NCBI RefSeq assembly: GCF_007829885.1
Contig: NZ_VIWW01000002.1
Location: 682,001 to 746,000 of the forward strand
DNA length: 64,000 bases
Direction of reading: 5' to 3'
Source of the DNA: Streptomyces brevispora
GTDB taxonomy: Bacteria; Actinomycetota; Actinomycetes; Streptomycetales; Streptomycetaceae
The translations under genes and the position numbers were made by a program. Shown piece after piece: positions 51,170 to 60,228 of the stretch (the first letter of the stretch is position 1; each line of letters starts with the position of its first letter). Under the pieces are notes generated by a model, which saw only the letters and a program-made list of their open reading frames with translations, made no database searches and was not told where the DNA came from.

Positions 51170-53140
51170 ATGATGGATATCGCGATCATTCGAGCCGGTC
51201 AGATGTACCGCTACTACCTGCGCCAGGTCGTCGTCGGTGACGGCCGTCGCCCGGCCCGCACGCCGCTGCGCGAGGCTCAGGAGGGGGCCGGTGTCCCGGC
51301 CGGTCGATGGATGGGCCGCGGCCTGGCCGCGCTCGGGCTGAGCGAGGGTGAGGAAGTCACCGAGGCGCAACTGCGGAACCTGTTCGGCGAGCGGGGCCGG
51401 CACCCGTACGCGGACCGGATCGAGGCCGAAGAGCTCGCCGCGGGGAAGTTCCCGAAGCAGGCGTTCAAGGCCGGCGCTCTGGGGCGCCGGGTGACGGTTA
51501 CCGGGTTCGATTTCGTGTTCCGGCCGCAGCCGACGATCTACCTGCTGTGGGCGCTGGGTGATGAGGAGACCCGGCGGGTGATCGAGGCCGCGCACGAGCG
51601 GGCGATTGAGCGGGTGCTGGAGTGGATTGAGGACGAGTCGGCGGTGATCCGGTACGGCAAGGACGGCATCTACAAGGTCCGGCCGCCCGGCGGTCTGGTC
51701 GCCGCCCGCTTCCGCCACTACGAGGCACGCTCCGGGATGCCGCTGCTTCACGACCATGTGCTGCTGTCGGTGAAGGGGCAGCGCCTGGACGGGAAGTGGG
51801 GGTCGATCCACTCGGAGGTCGTTTTCGAGAACACGGTCGCCGCGTCAGCGCTCTACAACGAGATCGTGGCTGCTGAGGTCTGTGAGGAGTTGGGCCTGGC
51901 GACCGAGCCGCGCGTGGTGAGCACCGGGCGGCGTCCGGTCATGGACATCGCGGGCGTGCCCCACGAGCTGATCCGCTGGACCGCCAGCCGCGGGGAGCAG
52001 ATCGCCGCCTGCCTGGCGGACCTGGAGCACGAGTACGTCACCGCCGTCGACGACGAGGGCGAGCTGAAGTACCTGCCCGCGGTCTCCGAGCGGGCCCGGG
52101 TGGAACTGATGCGGATCGCCGCTCACAAGACCCGGCCGCCCAAGCAGAAGAAGGCCCGCTCTCTCGCGCAGCTGCGCGCTGATTGGAAGCAGAGCGCGAT
52201 CGACACCTCGAAGGTGGCCGCCGGCGTCATCAACTCGCTCCTCGAGCGCGCCCGCGCCGCAGCCGCCCGGATCCGGGCCCGGGTCGCCGCCGTGGTCGAC
52301 GTCGCCCTGGCGGCCGTCGATGTCGCCGCGGTGGTGTTCGTGATGAACGGCGGCGGCCGGTTTCACCGCCGGCACCTGCTCGCCGAATCTCGCCGCCACC
52401 TCGCTCTGGTCCTGCGCGGCCGCCGCCGCGACCCGGGCCTGGACGAGGGCATCGTGCGCGCCGCCATCTCCACGTACTGCGTGGACATCAGCGAGCCGAA
52501 GTCCACCCGCGGCCTGCTGGCGGACTACCGGCTCTACACCGCCCGGTGGGCGCTGTCCGATCTCGTAACCGCCCGGCGCCCGCCTGCCGCTGTCCCCGAC
52601 CCGGACCGACTGCCGCCGCCGGGCACACCGGCCTCGTTGTCCTTGGCCACTCCCCGGCCACCGGGTCAGGCGGTGGGGGAGCGGGAGATACCCCGTGTCC
52701 CGCTGAGCTACGACCGTGCCGTTCTCGCCGGTGCGGCCGTACGGGAGAAGCTGCGCGCCTCCGTCGTGCGGGGCCCGGCGTACGACGTCGTCGCGCACCA
52801 ACAGGCGGCGATGCCCGAGCAGCTGCTCGCGCCCGAGGCCGTCGACCCCGAGGACGACGACCAGGAGCCGGAGGCCGGACCTCGGGAGGCGATCGACATG
52901 ACGGCGCTGCGGGCCTTGAGGGAGTCCCGCACGGACGTGGAAGCCCTCGATCTCACTGCCGAGCGGTTGCGCCACCTCCAGGACACGTTCACCAAGGCGG
53001 CCGACGACTCCCGCACCCGTGCGACCCGCTACACCGAACAGGACGACGTTGACGCGGTGCGCCCGGTACGCGAGGACGACCAGCAGGCGCACCGCCGGCC
53101 GGAGCTCGGACCGCACCGGGGCCGGGAGGCCGGCCACTGA
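51170..53140 (+). CDS. MobF-family (TrwC-type) relaxase without helicase domain
   Basis: About 656 aa; ATG 51170 or 51173. The first ~270 residues are a TrwC relaxase: IIRAGQMYRYYLRQVV (the Tyr cluster), WMGRGLAALGL, GFDFVFRPQPTIYLLWA, and MPLLHDHVLLSVKGQ with the metal-binding His pair and SIHSE. The C-terminal half is Ala/Arg-rich and ends in an acidic, Pro-rich tail. No SF1 helicase motifs are visible, unlike full TraI/TrwC proteins. Marks this part of the window as conjugative or mobilisable DNA. Nicks at an origin of transfer that I could not locate. Confidence 0.85.
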   Translation: MMDIAIIRAGQMYRYYLRQVVVGDGRRPARTPLREAQEGAGVPAGRWMGRGLAALGLSEGEEVTEAQLRNLFGERGRHPYADRIEAEELAAGKFPKQAFKAGALGRRVTVTGFDFVFRPQPTIYLLWALGDEETRRVIEAAHERAIERVLEWIEDESAVIRYGKDGIYKVRPPGGLVAARFRHYEARSGMPLLHDHVLLSVKGQRLDGKWGSIHSEVVFENTVAASALYNEIVAAEVCEELGLATEPRVVSTGRRPVMDIAGVPHELIRWTASRGEQIAACLADLEHEYVTAVDDEGELKYLPAVSERARVELMRIAAHKTRPPKQKKARSLAQLRADWKQSAIDTSKVAAGVINSLLERARAAAARIRARVAAVVDVALAAVDVAAVVFVMNGGGRFHRRHLLAESRRHLALVLRGRRRDPGLDEGIVRAAISTYCVDISEPKSTRGLLADYRLYTARWALSDLVTARRPPAAVPDPDRLPPPGTPASLSLATPRPPGQAVGEREIPRVPLSYDRAVLAGAAVREKLRASVVRGPAYDVVAHQQAAMPEQLLAPEAVDPEDDDQEPEAGPREAIDMTALRALRESRTDVEALDLTAERLRHLQDTFTKAADDSRTRATRYTEQDDVDAVRPVREDDQQAHRRPELGPHRGREAGH

Positions 53141-53281
53141 GCGCACTTTGATGTCGTGCACCCACTCGGTGGTGTGCATCGACGATGCCCGGCAGCCACT
53201 CCACCGAGTGGAGCACCGGCGGCCCCCGGGTCACGCGCCGGTAAGAACGCTGTCACCAGCCGCTGGCAGACTGGCGCCGTG

Positions 53282-53911
53282 ATGCATGCCGGGTATCTTG
53301 CCGACGCGCCGGACGGTAGCCCCGTCCACTCCTTCCATCCCGCGCCTTCCGTGTGGTGCTGTGCAAACCACGTCCTGGGACTGCCGCTGGAGACGGACCG
53401 CCAGGGGGTTGCCGTGCACGAGGCGGGGCACCTCGTGGCCGCTCTCGTCGGGGGTACTCATGTGATCGACGTCGGTCTGACGTCCGAGGAAGCGCTGTTC
53501 CCGTGCGGCCCGGTCCACGGGGTCTCCGGTGTCACACACACCGGCCCGATGGCTGTCCATCCGGAGAGCTACCTGACGATGCTGGCCGCCGGTGAGCTGG
53601 CGCACCAGCGCTGGCTGCGAAACTCCGGACTGTTCACGCCAGCCAGAGCATGGGCGGTCGAACGCGGGGCGGTGGATGACACCGGCAAGGCCATCGGCGT
53701 CCTGCGGCAGCACTCCCCGGGGATCCCGGATGACGGGTACCGGCAGTGGTTCTGGCAGTACCGGCCCGCCGCAGAGGCTCTGCTGGTCGCGCACTGGGAG
53801 TGCGTGCTGAACGTCGCCGGACCTCTTGGGAGCCGGGGGCATCTGAATGGGGACGAGGCCGCCACGCTTGCCGGGCTTCCCAACCCTCCCGAGCTCCCAT
53901 CCGAACTCTAG
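53282..53911 (+). CDS. HEXXH-motif putative metalloprotease
   Basis: 209 aa from ATG 53282 (MHAGYLADAP). GVAVHEAGHLVAALVGG around residue 55 is the zinc-binding HExxH helix of M41/FtsH-like peptidase domains; SYLTMLAAGELAHQRWL about 65 residues later offers a third ligand (Glu or Asp/His). No AAA domain and no membrane segment. Found just after a relaxase gene, as in other Streptomyces mobile elements. Substrate unknown. Confidence 0.65.
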   Translation: MHAGYLADAPDGSPVHSFHPAPSVWCCANHVLGLPLETDRQGVAVHEAGHLVAALVGGTHVIDVGLTSEEALFPCGPVHGVSGVTHTGPMAVHPESYLTMLAAGELAHQRWLRNSGLFTPARAWAVERGAVDDTGKAIGVLRQHSPGIPDDGYRQWFWQYRPAAEALLVAHWECVLNVAGPLGSRGHLNGDEAATLAGLPNPPELPSEL

Positions 53912-54065
53912 GGGGCGTTTGCGCCTGGTGGGTTCGAGTAGCTGTGCCCGTCGCTATGATCCGCGTCGTACCGAAATATCAGGTCGCGACCCCCGCTTTC
54001 GTCCCCCACAGAGACCGGCCGAGCAGAGCCTGCCGCAGTCATCTCGCTGAACGTGAAAGGCAGAC

Positions 54066-54656
54066 ATGACCCGCCGGTTCCTTCCTGTCATAGCCACCTG
54101 CGCGGCCGCACTTCTTGCCGCCGGTTGTAGCGGCCGGGCCCCGCAGCCCGCTGCGGCAGCCCCCACGGTCACGGTCACCCGGACCATCGCGCCCACCCCC
54201 AAAACGACACCAACGCCTGTAGCCAGCCGAACTTCGGCCACCCCCACACCGGCCGTCTTCTCCTCGGCACCCGCGCCAGCCCCGGCCCACACTCCGCAGG
54301 GATCGGTCGCCCTGACCGAGTGGCACGACGGCGACGCGACGAACAAGTGCGTGAACGTCATGAGCGTCTACGAGAACCGCTCTGACACCGCAGTCATCTC
54401 CATCACCCAGAAGTTCCAGACCTCGTACACGCCCAAGCACGCCGACGGCGAGTACCCCGACGACCTGGACGGCCCGGTCAAGACGCTCACGCAGGACGCG
54501 GGCATCGCCCCATACGGGACCCGGACCCTGTACTGGCAGGTGTGCGCGCCCGAGCTGGCTTTCAAGCAGAACCCAGTTCCGCCGGACGGCACCGACTCGT
54601 TCATGTCCGAGATCGGAGCCCAGCCTCGCGCCACCGCCTGGGACTGGGCGCAGTAG
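54066..54656 (+). CDS. Lipoprotein, secreted
   Basis: 196 aa. Signal peptide RRFLPVIATCAAALLAAGCSG with a lipobox (L-A-A-G-C, Cys near 21, shown split from its neighbours). Then a ~60-residue Pro/Thr/Ala-rich linker and a compact C-terminal domain with ATNKCVNVMSVYENRSD and LYWQVCAPELAF (two Cys, probably bridged). DUF-like surface protein; would be anchored on the outer face of the membrane. Function unknown. Confidence 0.75.
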   Translation: MTRRFLPVIATCAAALLAAGCSGRAPQPAAAAPTVTVTRTIAPTPKTTPTPVASRTSATPTPAVFSSAPAPAPAHTPQGSVALTEWHDGDATNKCVNVMSVYENRSDTAVISITQKFQTSYTPKHADGEYPDDLDGPVKTLTQDAGIAPYGTRTLYWQVCAPELAFKQNPVPPDGTDSFMSEIGAQPRATAWDWAQ

Positions 54657-54863
54657 ATCACCCGGTTTGCGGCTGGTGGCGATCCTGCTCGCCTATTCGG
54701 TCATGCGGCGAGGGAGAGGTCGAGCCGGGCAAGGTGGCTGACGCGGGTGCGGTCGAGCGGGTGGCCGTGTCGCTTACAGAGCCAACCTGGCCCACTCCAC
54801 CGCACCCAGTGCGCCTTGTGCGCGTGGCTACGGGCGCGCGGTCAGGGACTGCACGGTGCGGGC

Positions 54864-55270
54864 TCACTCCAGGTGTTCGTCGCGCATGGTCTCCAAGGTG
54901 GCGGCGGTGTCTCCGTGGTCGTCAGGGTCAGGGATGACGTTCTCGACGAAGCGGATGATGCTGCGGGCGATGCCCAGCACGGCCGTAGTGGGGGAGTCAC
55001 GCGTCCAGTCCCGCAGGGCGGACAGCAAGATGCACCCGACCTCGTCCAGGGCGAAGGAGTCGCGTGCGGCTCCCCGTCGCCCAGGACCCCCGTGACGGGG
55101 AAGACGATGTTCTCGGCGAGCCGCAGCAACAGGAAGGCCAGCTCTGGAGTGGCCGACGTGCGGCCGGAGACGTAGTTCCCGCCGCCCATCTGCAGAGCGA
55201 GGAGGTAGTCGAAAGCGAGGTCGACTTCCTCCGCGGTGAGCGGGGTACGGGACGGGATCAGGTACGGCAT
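54864..55270 (-). pseudogene. Helical hypothetical protein with a 1-nt frameshift
   Basis: ATG 55270 (GAGGAG just upstream). The first frame reads PYLIPSRTPLTAEEVDLAF, ELAFLLLRLAENIVFPV, VLGDGE. The second frame continues ARDSFALDEVGCILLSAL, SIIRFVENVIPDPDDHG and ends MRDEHLE at 54864. One base lost near 55065 (GAGCCGCACG) would explain the shift. Joined, it is about 135 aa, all-helical, no recognised domain. Confidence 0.55.
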
Positions 55271-55678
55271 GAGGTCTCCTCAACCGGGTGGTCGCCGCGC
55301 GGATCGCGACGACTCCCAGCAGCCTCGGACGATCGCCCTGTGGACAGTGGCCAGGGATTTCTTCCCCGCCCCGCGAGATCGGACGAACGAGACTGCAAGG
55401 GGCAAAACTGGACCCTTTGTCCACCTGCCGACTCGGATGGCGAACCCGGCCGCCGACCCCTTGTCCAGGTCGGCCGCACTGCCGCGAGTGCCACGTTTCT
55501 CCTTGACCACCCCGGCTATCGGCCGCCGTGAGACAGCGGACAAGGGGTCTCCCTGCACGCTGCTCCTTCGGACCGGAGGCCCCGGCCGGGGCAGCGAAGG
55601 AGAGAAGACGATGACGACCACCCACTCAAGGGCCGGGGACAGGCAGGCCACAAGCCGGTCAAGCCCAGAAGCCAGTTC
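55271..55678. other. Gene-free region holding three GACCCCTTGTCC repeats
   Basis: No convincing reading frame on either strand. Holds the repeat set listed separately and lies upstream of replication-protein remnants, so it may include an old origin or control region. Confidence 0.4.
55411..55549. repeat. Three copies of GACCC(C/T)TTGTCC
   Basis: At 55411-55422, 55455-55466 and inverted at 55538-55549. Spaced by 44 and 83 bp, not tandem. Candidate iterons or regulator sites. Confidence 0.5.
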
Positions 55679-55948
55679 GTGGCGGGCAAGCCGCGGCAGG
55701 CTCCTGCGTGCCCCACTGCGGAGGGCCCTTGGGAACCCCCTTTGGTGCCCGACCTCCCGAGGCGAGGGAAAACCCCTGCTCAGACCGTGAATCGGCGCGA
55801 TTTCCGCACCGTCACAACCCTCTTCTCTCCTCATATGTCTGTAGTGGAGGAGATCATCGGGTTCCGGGGGGCCCGCACGCCCTCCCAGACCGGGCGCGGT
55901 CGGAACTCAGCCGGCAGCCGACCGCGAGTGACGAAGGAGCAGAGCTGA
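55679..55948 (+). pseudogene. Remnant upstream of the replication gene
   Basis: Open frame ending SVVEEIIGFRGARTP and, after about 20 more residues, stopping as TGATG over the start codon of the next gene, a typical translational-coupling overlap. That suggests the C-terminal part of a real gene whose 5' half is lost. No domain is recognised and the upstream part is Pro/Arg-rich. Low confidence. Confidence 0.25.
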
Positions 55949-56260
55949 TGGCGGGGAAGCGGAAGACCAACCCGGCGGGGTCGACGAACAGCTACCGCGG
56001 CGACGTGCTGCGCAGTGCTCGGAGCGCTGAAGGTGGCTACAGCCGATCAGATCCAGCGGATCGGCGCACCGCACCTGACCCACCGGCACGCCGACAAGGA
56101 GACCCCGTCGAAACGGAAGCAGGCCCGCACCGCCTCGCACACCGGCGCGCTCTCCGACATGCGCAAGCACGGCCTGTCCGAGAACAGCGGCTCCACCGAC
56201 ACGGGGGAGGCGCTGCGGAACCTGACCCTCAAGGGACTGGAAGCCGCCTCTCCAGCGCCA
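55948..56260 (+). pseudogene. Replication-relaxation family protein, frameshifted N-terminal remnant
   Basis: ATG 55948 opens MAGKRKTNPAGSTNSYRGD. After a base loss near 56010 the sequence continues in the next frame as LGALKVATADQIQRIG, ETPSKRKQARTASHTGAL, HGLSENSGSTD and LRNLTLKGLEAA, then homology stops about 56250. This is the winged-helix N-terminus of replication-relaxation proteins (RepSA/plasmid-type). The C-terminal two-thirds is missing, so the gene is dead. Evidence of a former plasmid or integrative element. Confidence 0.65.
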
Positions 56261-56313
56261 AAACGTCCGAGAGAATGCGGGGTCGGGCAGGGAGGTCCTG
56301 CCCGACCCGCCGG

Positions 56314-56562
56314 CTAGTCGATCAGGCTGTTCAGCCCCACCACGCAGCCCCCGGTGGTGAGGAGACCGGCGAGAGCCGCCTTGGGGTAGGACCTTTCGGC
56401 GAAGAAAGTCAGCACGCCAGCGCCGACACCGATCACGACGGCGATGAAGAGGATCAGCGCGGTGCGCTGCGACAGAAGCGCTGGCTTCCCGCCAGGGCCC
56501 GGTTCGGGTGTGCTGGGCGGACCAAGGCGTGCGGACGCGGGGGAGTGCGGTTCCCGAGTCAT
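56314..56562 (-). CDS. Small two-helix membrane protein
   Basis: 82 aa. The ATG 56562 follows AGGAG. A 30-residue Pro-rich cytoplasmic head, then helices TALILFIAVVIGVGAGVL and AALAGLLTTGGCVVGLN. The membrane part resembles the frameshifted protein at 14118-14308. Found in mobile-element surroundings both times. Function unknown. Confidence 0.65.
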   Translation of the reverse strand: MTREPHSPASARLGPPSTPEPGPGGKPALLSQRTALILFIAVVIGVGAGVLTFFAERSYPKAALAGLLTTGGCVVGLNSLID

Positions 56563-56827
56563 CGGGATTCTCCTAGAGAGCAGGGGGAGCAGGGACGGCG
56601 GGCACCTGCGCGGTGTCGTCCGCGGGGAAGTGCGCCGCGCGGTCGGCGGTCCTGCTGCGGCTCTGCGTGAGAGCGTCCCTGTGAGGCTTCAGCCTGGCCC
56701 AAGGGTGGCGTTGGTGTCGTATCCAGCGTAGCGGTGGTCGGCATGTTCGTTGCCCCTGCCGCCTGGTGGCTGGTCATCGGTACGGCCTTCGGCGTGAGTT
56801 CGACATGGCGGGCGGGGCAGTGACAGG

Positions 56828-56862
56828 ACGAAGGCCCGGACGTCTCTGGTCCGGACCTTCGT
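56828..56862. terminator. Hairpin, likely terminator
   Basis: Arms 56828-56841 and 56849-56862 (13 of 14 pairs), 7-nt loop, followed by TCTG. Between the small membrane gene and the HEPN gene. Confidence 0.6.
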
Positions 56863-56915
56863 TCTGTCGGAAACCGTATAGCGGGTCGAAAGCCAGTATC
56901 GGCTGGCCCGACGAC

Positions 56916-56954
56916 AGCGGGGCCCGAGCAGGATTTGCCCTGCTTGGCCCCGCT
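56916..56954. terminator. Long hairpin downstream of the HEPN gene
   Basis: AGCGGGGCC pairs with GGCCCCGCT, with an inner GAGCAGG/CCTGCT stem. It lies 39 bp past the 56993 stop on the minus strand. Likely its terminator. Confidence 0.6.
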
Positions 56955-56992
56955 GCTCATCCCGGCGGACGACGTCCTCATGCGCGAGGTAT

Positions 56993-58099
56993 TCAGTTAC
57001 CGAGTCGGCACCGATGACCCTGCTCAGTGGTGTATATGAAGCCACAGCGCTGGCACTCTTGCAGCCCATCGACCACGTCTGCGCAATGGAAGCAGTAGTC
57101 GATAGGCGTCTCTGGAGCGGCAGCGGTCCCGGCCCCTCGCACCAGGCTGCTCACCGCGCAGACGGGACACCGGTCCGGGGCGTCGCCGTCGTACGAGGCA
57201 TCAGGAGCGGCACGGTCGAGAACGTGTACGGCGTAACCCAGCGCAAGGCCCGGAGCGCCATAGCCCTCCACGCAGAGGTGACAGTACATGGGGGAGAGGT
57301 GGGCGTCTGACTGGCACCACTCGGGCACACCTTTGATCATTGTGGGAGTGAGGGCGAACTGACGGCACTGCGGGCATTGGAGAGTAAGCGCTCTGACCGG
57401 GCCCAGCACCGGAGCGAGGTCCTTCATGCGCTCTGCTACATAGCCCTGGATCGTACGGACCCCTCCGCGGATCCGCTCCATGTCGATCTCCGCGTGGTGT
57501 CGTTCGTCCGCATCCTTGATGCGCTCCAAAATGTGCTCATTAACGAAATTAATAAGGAAGTTCAGCACTTGGGCAGTGGTGCTCTCCACCTTGCCAGCTT
57601 TGGCGTTCTCACCGACCAGGCCGTAGTGCTGCAGGGCGTTGCGGCGTTTCGCCAGTTCGGAGAGGGCATCCTTTTCACTCTGGCTGAACTTGATATCCGC
57701 CATGTTAGTCAGGCGCTTACGTGTCTCTTCCGGAGAGCAACTGTTCAGCGTTCCGTTCTCGAGCGCTTCTCGCGTAGCGTCCCCGGGGTTGGCGAACACC
57801 AGAGACCAGTGCACCATCTGCAGACGCGCCTTCAGAAGCACTTCGGCGCCCGCAGCCAGGTGCAGCACGGCGTATTTCATGGCTCTTGCACTTGGTTCCC
57901 CTCTAATCGCTAGGTGCTCTGCCACGCTGACCAAGTAGTCCAGACCGTTCCTGACGGGTGGGAAGTGCACATCTCCTGTGAGCTCCGCTTGGCGTACCTG
58001 GTAGTAGGACCCGTTATGCTCGACCAAGCGCTGATCCACTGACTGCGGTATCTCCTCAAGTTCGTGAATCGACGCATCGTCGAGAAATTGCTCATCCAT
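56993..58099 (-). CDS. HEPN-like protein with C-terminal zinc ribbons
   Basis: 368 aa. Residues ~60-210 are helical with AMKYAVLHLAAGAEVLLKARL and LAKRRNALQHYGLVGE; the R-x4-H in RNALQH fits the HEPN RNase motif. The C-terminal ~130 residues hold paired cysteines CPQC, CHLC, CPVC, CFHC and CQRC plus a final His/Cys, enough for two or three zinc ribbons. HEPN domains are the ribonuclease effectors of many abortive-infection and toxin systems. The zinc part could bind the target or sense an invader. No antitoxin-like neighbour is on the same strand. Function inferred from motifs. Confidence 0.6.
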   Translation of the reverse strand: MDEQFLDDASIHELEEIPQSVDQRLVEHNGSYYQVRQAELTGDVHFPPVRNGLDYLVSVAEHLAIRGEPSARAMKYAVLHLAAGAEVLLKARLQMVHWSLVFANPGDATREALENGTLNSCSPEETRKRLTNMADIKFSQSEKDALSELAKRRNALQHYGLVGENAKAGKVESTTAQVLNFLINFVNEHILERIKDADERHHAEIDMERIRGGVRTIQGYVAERMKDLAPVLGPVRALTLQCPQCRQFALTPTMIKGVPEWCQSDAHLSPMYCHLCVEGYGAPGLALGYAVHVLDRAAPDASYDGDAPDRCPVCAVSSLVRGAGTAAAPETPIDYCFHCADVVDGLQECQRCGFIYTTEQGHRCRLGN

Positions 58100-58426
58100 G
58101 GGGATCCTTCAGGGCGAGTGAATCTTGACGGAGGATCTTCCCACGCATCCGGTCCTGGTGTGCGCCTCCTGGAGGGTTGCCAGGGCTGTCGCCTTACCAA
58201 GGCAGCTGGTGTTGTTCGCGCGATGCCGGGCGGGACAAGCCGTCGGGCCTGTGGCTGCGGCCTGCGCCGGACGTGGCCGGACGCGCAGCGGGGCTGTCCG
58301 CCCCCGGACTGGCTGCCTCAATGGCTGAGGGAGATACGCGGCGCCCACGCGAGCTCGAGTTCCAGCAGGACATCCTCCGCCTTCTCTCACCGGCCGGCAC
58401 CGTGGCATTGGCACGTCCCAAGCAGC
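58100..58426. other. Spacer without a clear gene
   Basis: About 330 bp. Frames on both strands are Arg/Pro/Ala-rich with no recognisable content. Confidence 0.35.
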
Positions 58427-58603
58427 TCACGCGCGGTTCTGGACCCAGACGGTGGCCCAGGTGACAAGGAAGCCGCCGACTGCACTCGCTGCGCCCCGAA
58501 CTATGTAGAGACTGGCTTCGCTGCCCAGGCGCCGGAGCCGGCGCCTGCGTTTCGCAGCAGGGGAGTTCGAGCGCGGGCGGTCGTCCTGGTCGTCACTGGG
58601 CAT
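58427..58603 (-). CDS. 58-residue basic, single-helix protein
   Basis: MPSDDQDDRPRSN, a run of basic residues (AAKRRRRLRRLG), then a moderately hydrophobic helix (IVRGAASAVGGFLVTWATVWV). GGAGGAAC lies 5 nt before the ATG, one of the best ribosome sites in this stretch, which is the main reason to call it. Probably membrane-anchored. Function unknown. Confidence 0.5.
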   Translation of the reverse strand: MPSDDQDDRPRSNSPAAKRRRRLRRLGSEASLYIVRGAASAVGGFLVTWATVWVQNRA

Positions 58604-58862
58604 GAACTGTTCCTCCGTGTGTGTTGTCTGCCTTCTTTGATTGGTGAGTCGCTGCCGTAGGCGGTGCGCTCACGGAGAGTTCAGCCCACCGGGCGGCTTC
58701 TTCCTCCACTGGGCGAAAAACCCGTCGGACTGCCGCAGGGAACCACGCCCTACACCGATTTCCGCTGGTGTGCGTAGACCTTCACTGTTTTCCAGTTGAC
58801 TGCGCGCTTGAGCGCCTAGCCTGGTGTTTTGGTGGTCTTCAAGGCTGGTTGTGGGGGCAGAG

Positions 58863-60203
58863 ATGAGTGCTGTGCTGGTTCGTGGCGCCCGTTTTCAGGA
58901 AGAGCTTGAGGCAGCGGCTGCAGAACTGCGCACGCTTCGAGCAGCACACGGTCGCCCAACGCTGAAGCAGATCGTGAGCAGGGCCGGTCGCGGCAACCTT
59001 GGCGCCTCGATGGTCAACGCAGTGTTGAACGGACGTAAGCTTCCCGGCTGCGACTACTACCTGACCTTGGTGCGGGTGCTGCTCACCTACAACACCGGGA
59101 AGCTCGCCTCCCTGCAGCACGGGGAAATCAAGGTCTGGAGGTCTCGCTGGCAGCAGCTGCAGTGCCTGAAGGAAGATGAAAAGCTTGGGAGGGGCGTCCC
59201 GGCGCACCTCGCACCGCAGCAGTCGCCGACTGCTGGCGGTCTGGCCGAGCGTGTCCTCCTCGGTGCTGTACGCGCGGGTGAATACGTACAGCTGCTTCCT
59301 CTGGCTGAGGACACTGGTGGCGTATGGGCTGTGGCATTCTCACCGGATGGTTCGCTCATTGCGACCGGCCATGGTCCCAAGATCGCGCAGCTCTGGGAGA
59401 CGGTCGCCCGACGAAGGTCGGGATCCCCGTTGTTCGGGCATACAGGCCCGGTCGTCAGCGTGGCCTTCTCTCCGGACCAGGCTCTCCTCGCCACAGGAAG
59501 CGACGATGGAACTGTTCGTCTATGGAACGTCGCCAGCCGGACGCCCGTGGCTGAGCTCGATGGCCACGTCGGCGGCGCTTCCACCGTTCTCTTCTCTGCC
59601 GACGGTGCCCTTCTAGTGACCGTAGGCAAGACGGTGCGTTTGTGGGACCTCGCGGACGTGGCCAACCCCTTGAAGATCGGCAAGCCCTTTTCCGGCAGTC
59701 TGGCCGCTGCGCCGGCGCTGTCCTCAGCGGGAGTGCTGGCCACAGGCCACGAAGCCGGCGTCGCCTACCTCTGGGATCTTGCCCAGCAGACGAAGCTCGG
59801 TGGTCCATTGCGGGGGCATGCGGATGATGTCACGGCACTCTGCTTTTCACCCGACGGAGAGCTCCTGGCCACTGCCGGGCAGGACATTCAGCTGTGGAAC
59901 GTCGCTCGTGCCGAAATGATCCACGAGCCCCTTGAATGCGAGGACGAGCAGGTTCTACGCATGGCCTTCTCACCCGATGGACGAGTGCTTGCCGCTGTCA
60001 CCGGTCACCACAACGAGGAAGAGGCGACAAACCACGTGGTCCGCCTCTGGGACACCAACGAGTGGAAAGAGCTCGGAGCCCCCTTGGCAGGCCATCAGGG
60101 TACCGTCGACGCTGCTGCGTTCTCGTCCGACAGCCGACTGTACGTAACCGGCGGACACGATGGGTTGCTGCGTCTTCGAGTGCTCCCTGCACCGGCGGCC
60201 TGA
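58863..60203 (+). CDS. HTH-WD40 repeat protein
   Basis: 446 aa from ATG 58863. The first ~85 residues are a helical, HTH-like domain (HGRPTLKQIVSRAGRG, GASMVNAVLNGRKLP). From residue ~150 a WD40 propeller follows: VWAVAFSPDGSLIATG, VSVAFSPDQALLATGSDDG, VRLWNVASRTP, ALCFSPDGELLATAG, VVRLWDTNEWKEL, about seven blades. There is no NTPase between them. In Streptomyces such HTH-propeller proteins resemble sensor halves of STAND conflict proteins. Partner unknown. Confidence 0.75.
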   Translation: MSAVLVRGARFQEELEAAAAELRTLRAAHGRPTLKQIVSRAGRGNLGASMVNAVLNGRKLPGCDYYLTLVRVLLTYNTGKLASLQHGEIKVWRSRWQQLQCLKEDEKLGRGVPAHLAPQQSPTAGGLAERVLLGAVRAGEYVQLLPLAEDTGGVWAVAFSPDGSLIATGHGPKIAQLWETVARRRSGSPLFGHTGPVVSVAFSPDQALLATGSDDGTVRLWNVASRTPVAELDGHVGGASTVLFSADGALLVTVGKTVRLWDLADVANPLKIGKPFSGSLAAAPALSSAGVLATGHEAGVAYLWDLAQQTKLGGPLRGHADDVTALCFSPDGELLATAGQDIQLWNVARAEMIHEPLECEDEQVLRMAFSPDGRVLAAVTGHHNEEEATNHVVRLWDTNEWKELGAPLAGHQGTVDAAAFSSDSRLYVTGGHDGLLRLRVLPAPAA

Positions 60204-60228
60204 CCGATGCGGACCGAACGCCTACCCC

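Noticed and set aside
51845..53179. 444-codon minus-strand frame opposite the relaxase
   Set aside because: Relaxase Tyr and His motifs are on the plus strand; the reverse frame is Gly/Val/Arg-rich shadow.
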